This document shows, piece by piece, positions 1-6,561 of a DNA stretch of 64,000 bases. The translations under genes were made by a program, and so were the position numbers. Under the pieces are notes generated by a model, which was not told the origin of the DNA, made no database searches, and saw only the letters and a program-made list of their open reading frames with translations. Each line of letters begins with the position of its first letter. The first letter of the stretch is position 1. This DNA is from a virus: positions 25,263 through 89,262 of IMG/VR virus record IMGVR_UViG_3300040771_000047, one strand, 5' to 3'.

Positions 1-1
1 A

Positions 2-250
2 GCGAATGTAAGTTTCTTGACTATCAATGAGTTCAAAGCTAAGCTTAACTTGGACAATGTTAAAGCAGACGTGGTAAGAAGTCCGCTTACAAACAAGTTA
101 TTCCTAGCAATAGGAACCAGTAACTTCAAATGCCAACAAGACATTGACTCCACTAAGGAGATGAAAATGCTGATAGAGAATGGCGACTATGATAATGCCT
201 GCTTAACCAATGTTAAGGAGACTAGTAACAATGTGTTATTTAGTCTGTAA
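2..250 (+). CDS. Hypothetical protein, 5' end outside window
   Basis: The frame is open from base 2 with no ATG before residue 30, so the gene very probably starts left of the window and 82 residues of its C-terminus are visible. The visible part is a small, mixed-charge soluble protein with no motif I recognise. A strong terminator follows 18 bases after the stop, so it is the last gene of a transcription unit. An internal TTG at 17 is a possible but less likely start. Confidence 0.6.
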   Translation, partial: ANVSFLTINEFKAKLNLDNVKADVVRSPLTNKLFLAIGTSNFKCQQDIDSTKEMKMLIENGDYDNACLTNVKETSNNVLFSL

Positions 251-268
251 CACATTACCCAGGAATAA

Positions 269-310
269 CGTATACATTATGTGCAAACATAGTGTATACG
301 TATTCTTTTT
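269..310 (+). terminator. Intrinsic terminator
   Basis: A 13-bp stem pairs 269-281 with 288-300 (one G-T pair) around a 6-base loop TGCAAA and is followed by TATTCTTTTT. It ends the unit containing the gene at 2-250. Confidence 0.9.
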
Positions 311-592
311 AATGGCTTATTAACGGATAATGCATAAAAGTTTAATTAGGTTTATAGTTATTTTTATTGTAAGGCTTCCTCTCAAAACCCTCACTCATTT
401 GGAGTATTATTATCTTGGAATATATGTCATAAAGTCAATGAGAGTCACGGTTACAGCGTGTTCTACAACACAACACCCACTATTCAGCACATATTCCATA
501 TTACCTATTTAATAAACATTATCATAATAGCTTAAATCTAAATACCACAATAGACTACAAACTATTTACTAACCCTTAATACCTAAATACGC
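311..592 (+). promoter_or_regulatory. Non-coding leader with possible phage promoter
   Basis: These 280 bases lie between a terminator and the gene at 593. They contain copy 1 of a 25-bp repeated element (380-404). A short frame at 330-512 overlaps the element and does not look like a protein. CTCATT at 394-399 can pair with AATGAG at 439-444, so the leader RNA may also be folded. No clear TTTG/TAnnTTTG host promoter is visible, so the repeated element is the best candidate for the start of transcription. Confidence 0.4.
380..404 (+). repeat. 25-bp dispersed repeat, copy 1
   Basis: The core CTCAAAACCCTCACT is followed by CATTTGGAG. Copy 2 at 5491-5515 is identical except for one C/T difference. 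Both copies lie shortly after a terminator and upstream of a new gene (188 bases upstream here), the position expected for a promoter or regulator site. Confidence 0.7.
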
Positions 593-1009
593 ATGAAAAC
601 ATATAAAGGGTTAATTACCCAATTAGATGACAATTCCATATTTGTCTTTGGTTCTAATACTCAAGGTAGACATGGTAAAGGTGCAGCATTAATAGCTAGA
701 CAAAAGTTTGGAGCTATTTATGGACAATCTGTAGGAATACAGGGTAACTCCTATGCAATATGCACTAAAGATTTAACTAAGTCAGTTCATCCTTCTGTGT
801 CTACTAGAGACATTATAGGACAGATAACACTGTTATACTCTTTTGCTAAGGCAATGCCAAGATTAACATTCTACGTTGCATACAGTGGACAAGGTGTAAA
901 CTTAAATGGTTACACTCCGTTAGAAATGGCTAATATGTTTGGACATAAAGATATACCAGACAATGTAATATTTGAAGAATACTTCAGTAAGATAATACCA
1001 ATAATATAA
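593..1009 (+). CDS. Macro-domain-like phage protein
   Basis: This 138-aa soluble protein contains, at residues 17-60, FVFGSN..GRHGKGAA..A...GA.YGQ..G.QGNSYAI.TKD. That signature belongs to a widespread phage protein family of macro-domain-like fold. Macro domains bind or hydrolyse ADP-ribose and related nucleotides, and the glycine-rich HGKGAA loop would contact the phosphates. A role in reversing host ADP-ribosylation or NAD-based defence is possible, but that is inference. The length fits the family. It is the first gene after the repeated element at 380 and is followed 18 bases later by a small membrane protein. Confidence 0.65.
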   Translation: MKTYKGLITQLDDNSIFVFGSNTQGRHGKGAALIARQKFGAIYGQSVGIQGNSYAICTKDLTKSVHPSVSTRDIIGQITLLYSFAKAMPRLTFYVAYSGQGVNLNGYTPLEMANMFGHKDIPDNVIFEEYFSKIIPII

Positions 1010-1027
1010 ATCAAAATTTAGATAACC

Positions 1028-1234
1028 ATGAATATTCCAATATCACACTATGCTCCTTATGTAGTATTCGCAATATTACTTTATGCTTTTATGTACTATG
1101 CAGTTTTTACTACAAAGTCTACCAGATGGCGTAATAATTATGACGATACAGTGTTATTTAAGTTCTTAGCATTTTTTGTCTCTATGACATGTACTGCAAT
1201 ACTTTACGTAAATGACATTACTATTACATGGTAA
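1028..1234 (+). CDS. Small two-helix membrane protein
   Basis: A 68-aa protein with two hydrophobic segments (about residues 10-28 and 45-65) separated by a basic/polar turn containing KSTRWRNNYDD. This predicts a small inner-membrane hairpin. No family recognised. It sits 18 bases downstream of the macro-like gene and probably shares its transcript. A membrane-acting accessory or superinfection role is possible but unsupported. Confidence 0.6.
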   Translation: MNIPISHYAPYVVFAILLYAFMYYAVFTTKSTRWRNNYDDTVLFKFLAFFVSMTCTAILYVNDITITW

Positions 1235-1242
1235 AATAATTA

Positions 1243-1500
1243 AAAACAATTTATATTACAAATGCAATGTTATTATCTACACTCCATAGTAGTTTATAGT
1301 CCAATAACAACAAGATAGCATAAGGATGTAAATTGTTTTATCTTTACAATATAGCTTAACTAGTAATATAATCTGCATCATAGTGTGCAGGACAAACAAG
1401 TAGTCATAATTCCGTCTGGGTACGGTCAGGGATAACATTTTGTATTATTAGGGAAGTTATATTATTACATTTACAATTAAAACAAACAATTAAAACCAAC
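1243..1500 (+). ncRNA. Candidate structured RNA in a 284-base gap
   Basis: No coding frame is convincing between 1235 and 1518. The bases 1243-1253 and 1329-1339 form a perfect 11-bp long-range helix (AAAACAATTTA with TAAATTGTTTT). Downstream are a CTGCA/TGCAG hairpin (1373-1377 with 1386-1390) and a CCGT/ACGG hairpin (1412-1415 with 1422-1425). This may be a separate RNA or the leader of the small genes that follow. The class is unknown. Confidence 0.4.
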
Positions 1501-1518
1501 CCACTAAAACATATTACC

Positions 1519-1608
1519 ATGAAAACATACATCAAATATTGGTTCTCAATTTTTATGAAAGAACTACGTGAAACAGGTGCTAATGCTTCTTATGCTATCC
1601 ATAGATAA
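1519..1608 (+). CDS. Very small hypothetical protein (29 aa)
   Basis: An ATG preceded by the typical A-rich leader (ATATTACC) opens a 29-codon frame ending TAA. The product is basic and partly hydrophobic (KYWFSIF). It begins a closely packed set of four tiny genes (1519-2068). Supported only by start context and tight packing. Confidence 0.35.
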   Translation: MKTYIKYWFSIFMKELRETGANASYAIHR

Positions 1609-1610
1609 AT

Positions 1611-1694
1611 ATGAAAGCTAAAACACACTACAGAATAGGCTTGTTTATAATAAGCTTATTCTTTATTTCTACAGTACTATTAATCAACCTTTAA
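1611..1694 (+). CDS. Very small membrane peptide (27 aa)
   Basis: The ATG lies 2 bases after the previous stop. After a basic start (MKAKTHYR) the product is one hydrophobic helix (residues 9-27), as in single-pass phage membrane peptides. No family recognised. Support comes from packing and composition. Confidence 0.35.
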   Translation: MKAKTHYRIGLFIISLFFISTVLLINL

Positions 1695-1706
1695 TTCATC
1701 TTTGTT

Positions 1707-1916
1707 ATGAGTAAAAAACCTAAAACCTATTCAGATTCTAAGCAAACTATGTGGGAAACATGGTTTGTTATATCCATTGTTATTGTATTTGCTTACTTAT
1801 GTGTAGGTGTTATGACAGGTTCAGCAGAACAATTCCCTAATTGGGATATCTTTGCTATACTTGCAATAGTTAATTTACTAGTATGTCTTTATAAAGGTAG
1901 TACAATAAAACATTAA
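1707..1916 (+). CDS. Small two-helix membrane protein
   Basis: A 69-aa protein: a polar N-terminus (1-17), a hydrophobic helix (about 18-37), a polar turn containing PNWD, a second helix (about 48-62) and a short basic tail. It should be an inner-membrane protein. It lies 12 bases after the preceding membrane peptide and 2 bases before the next frame, so the group is probably co-transcribed. Function unknown. Confidence 0.6.
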   Translation: MSKKPKTYSDSKQTMWETWFVISIVIVFAYLCVGVMTGSAEQFPNWDIFAILAIVNLLVCLYKGSTIKH

Positions 1917-1918
1917 TT

Positions 1919-2068
1919 ATGAAGAAAGCAACTTATGATGTAACTCTTAATGGAATTACAGTTGTAGTCAAAGCAAGAGATAGATTTGAAGCTTTACTTA
2001 AAGCTGAAATTAAAGTAGCTATAATATTAAACAACAACAAAGTAAAAAGCTCTACACCTGACTCTTAA
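1919..2068 (+). CDS. Small hypothetical protein (49 aa)
   Basis: The ATG starts 2 bases after the preceding stop. The 49-residue product begins MKKATYDVTLNGITVVVKAR, a beta-rich start, followed by an amphipathic helix (DRFEALLKAEIKVA). This pattern is common among small uncharacterised Bacteroidota phage proteins. The frame ends where the large candidate RNA begins. Confidence 0.5.
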   Translation: MKKATYDVTLNGITVVVKARDRFEALLKAEIKVAIILNNNKVKSSTPDS

Positions 2069-2617
2069 CTGAGAGGGTAAATAGTATATATAGAATGCTA
2101 GTGAAGTCTAGAAGTTGTTGTTTATAAAGTGGACTAAACATTGAAAACCACTATAAAAATTGGATACTATCAGTAATGGTAGATGTGTAGCGTCCTTGAG
2201 AAAGATGTGGTACATCTCAGTAAGAAACACTGACTACACAAATGAGCCAATATCCGTGAGGACTTGGGTTATTTATACTTAATGAAGTGGCTCAATAAAA
2301 CCGAGAGCCTTGAAAACTGTTAGTCATACAGGATGTAGGATAGATTCCTTTAAATAACTTGAATAAGAGCATTAAGCAACCGGACTTAAGTATAAATAAT
2401 TTCTCAGCAAAAGAAGTAAACTGTTTGAAGCCTGCTAATCAGAAAGGAATGGACAGGCAAATAGTCAAAACTCAAACCCGTTAACCGTTTACTGACCCTA
2501 CTCTTATACATGACAGATGAAAATCGTTGTCTTAGGGCATAGTGTATAAGAAAGAGGGTGCTAATATATTTTTGCGAGTAAATATAATGATAAGTGCCAC
2601 TACAAAGTGGATTTTTA
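2069..2617 (+). ncRNA. Candidate large structured non-coding RNA
   Basis: About 550 bases with no plausible gene but many mutually compatible helices: 2184-2190 with 2234-2240 (7 bp), 2243-2249 with 2288-2294 (7 bp), 2269-2282 with 2386-2399 (14 bp, perfect, 103 bases apart), 2415-2421 with 2487-2493 (7 bp) enclosing 2430-2434 with 2454-2458, and 2503-2510 with 2543-2550 (8 bp). GNRA-type loops cap two hairpins: GTGA at 2256-2259 and GAAA at 2519-2522. A short hairpin plus T-run (2597-2618) could be its terminator. Size and complexity recall large ornate RNAs such as GOLLD and ROOL, which also occur in phages, but I cannot assign a class. Confidence 0.6.
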
Positions 2618-2618
2618 T
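2597..2618 (+). terminator. Weak intrinsic terminator
   Basis: CCACT-ACAA-AGTGG (2597-2601 with 2606-2610) is followed by ATTTTTATT. The 5-bp stem is short, but it closes the large RNA region and lies 24 bases before the next ATG. It might instead attenuate the downstream gene. Confidence 0.45.
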
Positions 2619-2641
2619 TAACAATCTTAAAAACAAATGTT

Positions 2642-3325
2642 ATGAAAGAGCAGTTTAAAAGAGTACAGGTAATTATGTTACCAATGATAAATAGTATTGG
2701 TAAAGTAGGTATTTACTTATATGAAGGACATTTAGGGTATAATGATAGAAAGGTGGTTAGTACAGATGCTCTTACACAACATCTTTACATTATTTCGGAT
2801 GAAGAAATTAAGGAAAGTGATTGGTATTATGATTTATATTTTAAAGAAGTGTTTCAATGTAGAAATTTGAAATATACTGAAGAACATAAAAGAATACATA
2901 AAAAGATTATAGCTACAACAGATAGTTCTCTGCTCTACACTGAACAAAGGACTGAAAGAGGAAATTTTGAAAACTTACCTTTTGAAGAAGGTATACATAA
3001 AGCTAATTTTAAGCCTACTTATATCTCTAGACCATCACAACAGTTTATTGAAAAGTACATTGAGGCCTATAATAAGGGAGAGATTATCACGGATGTGTTA
3101 GTGGAGTATCATTCTATCATAAATACTAGAAATCACACTGAAAGGTATCAAGTTCAAACTTTAAAGATGAACCCTAGAGACAACACTATTACAATTAAGA
3201 AATTAAAAGATAGTTGGAGTAGAGAAGAGGTTTTTGACTTAATGAAAAAGTCCCTTCAAAAAGGTTTTAATAGAGACATTTTAGCATGGGACCAATTAGA
3301 AATTTGGATTAAAGAGAAATTATAA
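2642..3325 (+). CDS. Conserved Bacteroidota phage protein of unknown function
   Basis: A 227-aa soluble protein. I take ATG 2642 (MKEQFKRVQV) because an upstream in-frame GTG at 2594 would overlap the terminator hairpin. Sections such as LYIISDEEIKESDWYYD, KKIIATTDSSL, FIEKYIEAYNKGEI and NPRDNTITIKKLKDSWSREE match a pattern I associate with a recurrent uncharacterised protein of Bacteroidota phages and prophages. No catalytic motif is evident. A TAnnTTTG-like box at 2567-2574 could give it its own promoter. Confidence 0.75.
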   Translation: MKEQFKRVQVIMLPMINSIGKVGIYLYEGHLGYNDRKVVSTDALTQHLYIISDEEIKESDWYYDLYFKEVFQCRNLKYTEEHKRIHKKIIATTDSSLLYTEQRTERGNFENLPFEEGIHKANFKPTYISRPSQQFIEKYIEAYNKGEIITDVLVEYHSIINTRNHTERYQVQTLKMNPRDNTITIKKLKDSWSREEVFDLMKKSLQKGFNRDILAWDQLEIWIKEKL

Positions 3326-3346
3326 ACAAGTATACCCCAAATAAAA

Positions 3347-3859
3347 ATGAAAAAAGACCATTTAATATCAATTGAAAAAGAGTTAGCTTTAATAGAAAGC
3401 ATATCTAATACTGTTTTAAGTTATGGACTTAATGCAAGTAATACCACAGTAGTCACAGTATCTGCAGACTATTCTAGTATTGTTGGTCAAATTATTAGGC
3501 ACAATTTATCCTTTGAGGGTGAAGTTGCAGATGGTTTTTCAGTAGACGTGCCATACCCTGACCAAGTTTGGGACGAAAACTTTGTGTACGACTTAAGTTA
3601 TATTTTGTCATTACAGTACAACAGGTTTAAAGGTAGTACTTTGCTTTTAGTGGAAGCTGGAGTTATACGTGGAGGTAATTATAAATTCCTTACGGAGTGG
3701 ATTGCTGAACATTACCCTGATGTAAAAGTTAAAACTCTAACTTTATTTGAAAATGTTCACAGTGCTTTTAAGAGTGACTTTGTAGGAGAGTTTTATGATG
3801 ACAAGACACAAGACTTAACATTTAGCTGGGAGAAATTTAATAATCATTGGAATAAATAA
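3347..3859 (+). CDS. PRTase-like protein (tentative)
   Basis: A 170-aa protein. Residues 98-112 read STLLLVEAGVIRGGN, which has the layout of the type I phosphoribosyltransferase PRPP loop (hydrophobic strand, two acidic residues, TGGT-like turn), but the acidic pair is replaced by E-A and the turn by RGGN. An amphipathic helix and a second strand follow, as expected for the fold. If the assignment is right, PRPP binding may be weak or lost. The gene lies 21 bases after the preceding one. Function unproven. Confidence 0.5.
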   Translation: MKKDHLISIEKELALIESISNTVLSYGLNASNTTVVTVSADYSSIVGQIIRHNLSFEGEVADGFSVDVPYPDQVWDENFVYDLSYILSLQYNRFKGSTLLLVEAGVIRGGNYKFLTEWIAEHYPDVKVKTLTLFENVHSAFKSDFVGEFYDDKTQDLTFSWEKFNNHWNK

Positions 3860-3872
3860 TTGCTTTTAGTTT

Positions 3873-4124
3873 ATGAACCTAAAAATAGATACAGCAGTAA
3901 TCTACAGCAATGATGAAATCCTTGATGTAGTACATGGTAAAGCAGAAGGTTTATTTAGAACTTTAACAGACCATTATAGTTGGGAAACTATACTGGAAAG
4001 TTTATATGAATCTGAAACTGTACTAAAGAACTTAGAAGAGTTAGAAGACGCACAGTCCAGTGGTAAGCTGGACTCTTGCTCATACATTGTTAAAATATTT
4101 AGAGGAAAGACCTATAAATACTAA
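3873..4124 (+). CDS. Small acidic hypothetical protein (83 aa)
   Basis: An 83-aa, acidic, mainly helical protein with a central stretch LESLYESETVLKNLEELEDA that could form a short coiled coil. It starts 13 bases after the preceding stop. No family recognised. Confidence 0.6.
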   Translation: MNLKIDTAVIYSNDEILDVVHGKAEGLFRTLTDHYSWETILESLYESETVLKNLEELEDAQSSGKLDSCSYIVKIFRGKTYKY

Positions 4125-4141
4125 TTAAATGCAAAATTAAG

Positions 4142-4207
4142 ATGAAAAATCAAAATCAAATTCAGTTGGGAATTTTACAATTCCTACAGGGTATTTTCTT
4201 ATTCTAA
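4142..4207 (+). CDS. Possible micro-ORF (21 aa)
   Basis: A 21-codon frame with a polar, Gln/Asn-rich start (MKNQNQIQLG) and hydrophobic end, between the genes at 3873 and 4214. It stops 6 bases before the next ATG, so it could be a leader peptide coupled to that gene. Little supports expression beyond start context. Confidence 0.2.
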   Translation: MKNQNQIQLGILQFLQGIFLF

Positions 4208-4213
4208 GAACCT

Positions 4214-4546
4214 ATGGAAACAAACTTAGATGAGATACCTGAAGTGCCTCAAAATGAACAAACTTCTCAAGAACAAAATGACTCAGATGGTACAAGCCAT
4301 AGAAAGACATTAAGAGAAGCGAGGTTAGAAAAGTTTGAAGAAGGAGATTACATACTAAAATTAGAAGAAATGAACTATTTAGTCATTCCTTTTGATGGGA
4401 GTAAACTTGTAATTGACACTCAAACAGAAGAATATGGTGTTATTGACTACTTTCCTAAAGCTAATAAAGTACTTATTAGAAAGGAAAACAGTTGGAAACC
4501 TCATGGACTTAAATGGATGTTGGATAACTTATTTAAAACAGAATAA
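4214..4546 (+). CDS. Hypothetical acidic protein (110 aa)
   Basis: A 110-aa protein with a disordered Glu/Gln/Asp/Ser N-terminus (1-30), then a short basic helix (HRKTLREARLEKFEEGD) and a beta-rich C-terminal domain. No family recognised. Its stop overlaps the ATG of the next gene (TAATG), suggesting translational coupling. Confidence 0.6.
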   Translation: METNLDEIPEVPQNEQTSQEQNDSDGTSHRKTLREARLEKFEEGDYILKLEEMNYLVIPFDGSKLVIDTQTEEYGVIDYFPKANKVLIRKENSWKPHGLKWMLDNLFKTE

Positions 4547-4767
4547 TGGGTAGACATTATGTAACATTTGGACAGTCACACACTCACAGGGCAAATGGTA
4601 AAACATTTGACTGTGATTGCGTAGCTGTAATAGAAGCAGAGACATTTGAAGAGGGTAGAGAAAAAGCTTTTGAAGCTTTTGGATCTGTATTTGCAACAAG
4701 TTATCAAGATTCCCAATGGGATGAAAAAGATATGAAATATTTCCCTAGAGGATATTTAGAATTATAA
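4546..4767 (+). CDS. Small conserved phage protein (73 aa)
   Basis: A 73-aa protein containing HYVTFGQSHTHRANGKTFD, then VAVIEAETFEEGREKAFEAFG and FATSYQDSQWDEKDMKYFPRG. The arrangement resembles a small uncharacterised family seen in many phages, with a His-rich strand pair followed by a helix. Its start overlaps the preceding stop. Function unknown. Confidence 0.65.
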   Translation: MGRHYVTFGQSHTHRANGKTFDCDCVAVIEAETFEEGREKAFEAFGSVFATSYQDSQWDEKDMKYFPRGYLEL

Positions 4768-4793
4768 ACAAATTTAATACCAAAAATAATCTT

Positions 4794-5297
4794 ATGAAAG
4801 CATTTAAAATCAACTCTAAAGCAGCTTTAGCTGTAATTACTACAGCATTATCTCTTACTTTAAGTCCTAGTGCAAAACCTAAGAAAAGGGTTAAAATAAT
4901 AAAACAGCTTCAACTATTAATGTTTCTTAATAATAAGAAATATAATGTACATGTTTTGGAATCAGATAGCTTTGTGTATAGAGGTATAGCACATATTAAA
5001 TCTATTGAAGTAGAAGGAGATGTACAGTTCATAGAAGAGCTTGAAGTTGAAGTAAAAGAAGAATCACATGAAGTTTCTCAACATTTTTCAGCATTTGTAA
5101 AAGAGATTCTTAAAACAAAAGGAGGGTTACGCCAAGGGGAAACAGCTCAAGAACTCTTAAATAGGGTATTAGTTGAAAATAGAAGAGGTTCTTCAGATAG
5201 TGATAAACCTGAATCATCTAAAAGTCCTTGTGATTGTCAAGCTTGTACTTCTATTAGAAAGATGAAGAAGGCAAATAAACTACAAAAGAAAAAGTAA
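4794..5297 (+). CDS. Hypothetical protein with hydrophobic N-terminus
   Basis: A 167-aa protein whose first 28 residues (basic start, then AALAVITTALSLTLSPSA) resemble an uncleaved signal or membrane anchor. They are followed by a very basic KPKKRVKIIK stretch, an acidic beta/helix region and a Lys-rich tail preceded by CDCQAC, a possible metal-binding or disulphide motif. No family recognised. The four-way-junction RNA begins 13 bases after the stop, so it may be the 3' UTR of this gene. Confidence 0.55.
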   Translation: MKAFKINSKAALAVITTALSLTLSPSAKPKKRVKIIKQLQLLMFLNNKKYNVHVLESDSFVYRGIAHIKSIEVEGDVQFIEELEVEVKEESHEVSQHFSAFVKEILKTKGGLRQGETAQELLNRVLVENRRGSSDSDKPESSKSPCDCQACTSIRKMKKANKLQKKK

Positions 5298-5310
5298 CCA
5301 AAAAGAAAAC

Positions 5311-5400
5311 TCTATAGTTATCCTCTTTCCTTTAAGGGAGGAGGTTATCCTGAATACCGATGGTATGCGAGGGCAAACTCTTTGCACAAAGTTATAGAGA
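5311..5400 (+). ncRNA. Four-way-junction structured RNA (about 90 nt)
   Basis: A closing stem, 5311-5318 with 5393-5400 (8 bp), encloses three hairpins: 5323-5331 with 5337-5345 (9 bp, TTTAA loop), 5355-5359 with 5363-5367 (5 bp, GAT loop) and 5368-5374 with 5380-5386 (7 bp including G-T pairs). Nearly every base is paired. The outline is a cloverleaf, but tRNA signatures (GTTCRA loop, AGYY..GG D-loop) are absent. A strong terminator follows at 5434. It could be a stand-alone small RNA or a 3' UTR element. Confidence 0.55.
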
Positions 5401-5433
5401 ATTTTTGAGAGTTGCAATTAAATACATGTTAGA

Positions 5434-5476
5434 AAAGAAAAACTTATAAACAAAAAATAAGTTTTTCTTTTTCTTT
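5434..5476 (+). terminator. Intrinsic terminator
   Basis: A perfect 14-bp A/T-rich stem pairs 5434-5447 with 5457-5470 and runs into TTCTTT. It ends the unit with the gene at 4794 and the four-way-junction RNA. Confidence 0.8.
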
Positions 5477-5490
5477 GTTATAAAACCTCA

Positions 5491-5515
5491 TCTCAAAACC
5501 CTCACTTATTTGGAG
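5491..5515 (+). repeat. 25-bp dispersed repeat, copy 2
   Basis: It differs from copy 1 (380-404) at one base (TATTTGGAG instead of CATTTGGAG). It starts about 15 bases after a terminator and 123 bases before the next gene at 5614. The rest of the 5477-5613 gap holds an ATTAGTG/CACTAAT hairpin just downstream and no gene. Confidence 0.7.
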
Positions 5516-5613
5516 CTAGTATTAGTGTGGTTTATTTGCTACATAAGCACTAATGCGTATAATACAATTACATTTCGATAATTAACTTAATCCAATCTTA
5601 AATTTATCTAACC

Positions 5614-5814
5614 ATGTTAAACAACACAACCAAATCAAAAAGAACAAGAATTATTACTGGCAAATTTGTAGCATCTTCTAACCATTTAAAGAACATAATG
5701 GGAAAAAGATTAGATGTATCTGTAAAATATGTCCAGTCAGGCTTTAGTAATAGAATTATTTCTATAAACGCTATAGGAATAAGAGAGTATAATTATCCAG
5801 CTTACTTAAATTAA
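5614..5814 (+). CDS. Small basic hypothetical protein (66 aa)
   Basis: A 66-aa basic protein (TKSKRTRIITGKF start) with alternating hydrophobic residues suggesting a small beta-rich fold, perhaps nucleic-acid binding by charge alone. It is the first gene after repeat copy 2 and lies 5 bases before the next gene. No family recognised. Confidence 0.55.
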   Translation: MLNNTTKSKRTRIITGKFVASSNHLKNIMGKRLDVSVKYVQSGFSNRIISINAIGIREYNYPAYLN

Positions 5815-5819
5815 AGATT

Positions 5820-6065
5820 ATGTGGAAAAATTTTAGAGTGTGGCTATTTAACTTAGTCAACCCACCTGTAGAAGAATACCAAATAGATGAAGCAAAGAAA
5901 TTGCTTACTACAATAACATCTAGGTATTCTATTGAAGAACAAAGTGATATAGTTCACAAATTAAAACAAGAACTTGTTGCTTTTAGAGAGCAAGAAGTAG
6001 ATGCAACTATAAAGCATCTTGTTAGATTAGAAGCTAACCTTTCTGAATTGAAAAAACAAATTTAG
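5820..6065 (+). CDS. Small helical hypothetical protein (81 aa)
   Basis: An 81-aa protein, aromatic and hydrophobic at the N-terminus (MWKNFRVWLFNLV), then two long charged helices (about residues 23-78) with coiled-coil character. It might be membrane-associated through the N-terminus. A terminator follows 28 bases after the stop. No family recognised. Confidence 0.6.
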   Translation: MWKNFRVWLFNLVNPPVEEYQIDEAKKLLTTITSRYSIEEQSDIVHKLKQELVAFREQEVDATIKHLVRLEANLSELKKQI

Positions 6066-6093
6066 ATTGGACTAGGTTTAACGGGGGGAGTAT

Positions 6094-6140
6094 AGAGGAA
6101 AAGTCAGTCTCATGGAGCATTTTCCTCTTCTCTTTTCTTT
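6094..6140 (+). terminator. Intrinsic terminator
   Basis: AGAGGAAAA (6094-6102) pairs with TTTTCCTCT (6120-6128), and TCTCTTTTCTTT follows. The 17-base loop contains a short CTC/GAG hairpin. It ends the two-gene unit 5614-6065. Confidence 0.75.
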
Positions 6141-6197
6141 AAATGTACAATTTAAATAAAATTACTAGGGCTCAATATTGAACTGTAAAAACAGATG

Positions 6198-6227
6198 TTT
6201 GGCAGGTCCTATTTTTTACTATATTTG
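6198..6227 (+). promoter_or_regulatory. Bacteroidota-type promoter (-33/-7)
   Basis: TTTG at 6198-6201 and TATATTTG at 6220-6227 are separated by 18 bases, close to the TTTG-N19-TAnnTTTG consensus of Bacteroidota primary sigma factors. It follows a terminator and lies 25 bases before the ATG at 6252, so the host polymerase should read this small secreted-protein gene. Confidence 0.65.
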
Positions 6228-6251
6228 TAAAACCATTAAAACCAAAATAAT

Positions 6252-6561
6252 ATGAAAAAGATTTTATTTGTATTTGTATTGGCTTTCAGTTTGTTTTCCT
6301 TTGTTGGAAATAGAGACTATGTGAAGCCTATTGTTGCTCAAGAAACTGTATTTGTAATTTCTACTAACTTTCCCTAAAACTACTGTAAAAAGTAAAAGAA
6401 AGAGAAGAAGAGTACAACAGATTAACATTACTGCTTTTATTAAGTGTTTAGACTATCAAGGAATTATAATATCTTGCGGCAGAGTAGACTTAAAATCTAT
6501 ATTCACTTTAAGAAATTATAAAACACCGTTTAGGATAATACATAAAAACAAAAACCTCTAA
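6252..6561 (+). CDS. Signal-peptide protein with apparent +1 frameshift
   Basis: The zero frame gives 41 residues: a typical signal sequence (MKKILFVFVLAFSLFSF) then VISTNFP, ending TTT-CCC-TAA at 6369-6377. The +1 frame is open from there to TAA at 6559-6561, has no start codon of its own and encodes a basic (KSKRKRRRV), then beta-rich, C-terminal part, about 102 residues in all. CCC followed by a stop is a known kind of +1 slip site (for example in Listeria phage PSA), so this is either programmed frameshifting or a recently broken gene. It has its own promoter (6198-6227) and terminator (6550-6587), and the terminator stem overlaps the end of the second frame. Product function unknown; an exported basic protein is predicted. 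Confidence 0.5.

Noticed and set aside
330-512. 60-codon plus-strand frame
   Set aside because: It runs through the 25-bp repeated element and the following leader, has no recognisable protein pattern and poor start context.
2069-2617. RNase P RNA or group I/II intron
   Set aside because: The conserved RNase P core (GAGGAAAGTCC), the intron guanosine-binding core and domain V were not found.
2594-2641. GTG start for the gene at 2642
   Set aside because: It would put the N-terminus within a terminator-like hairpin; ATG 2642 has a normal leader.
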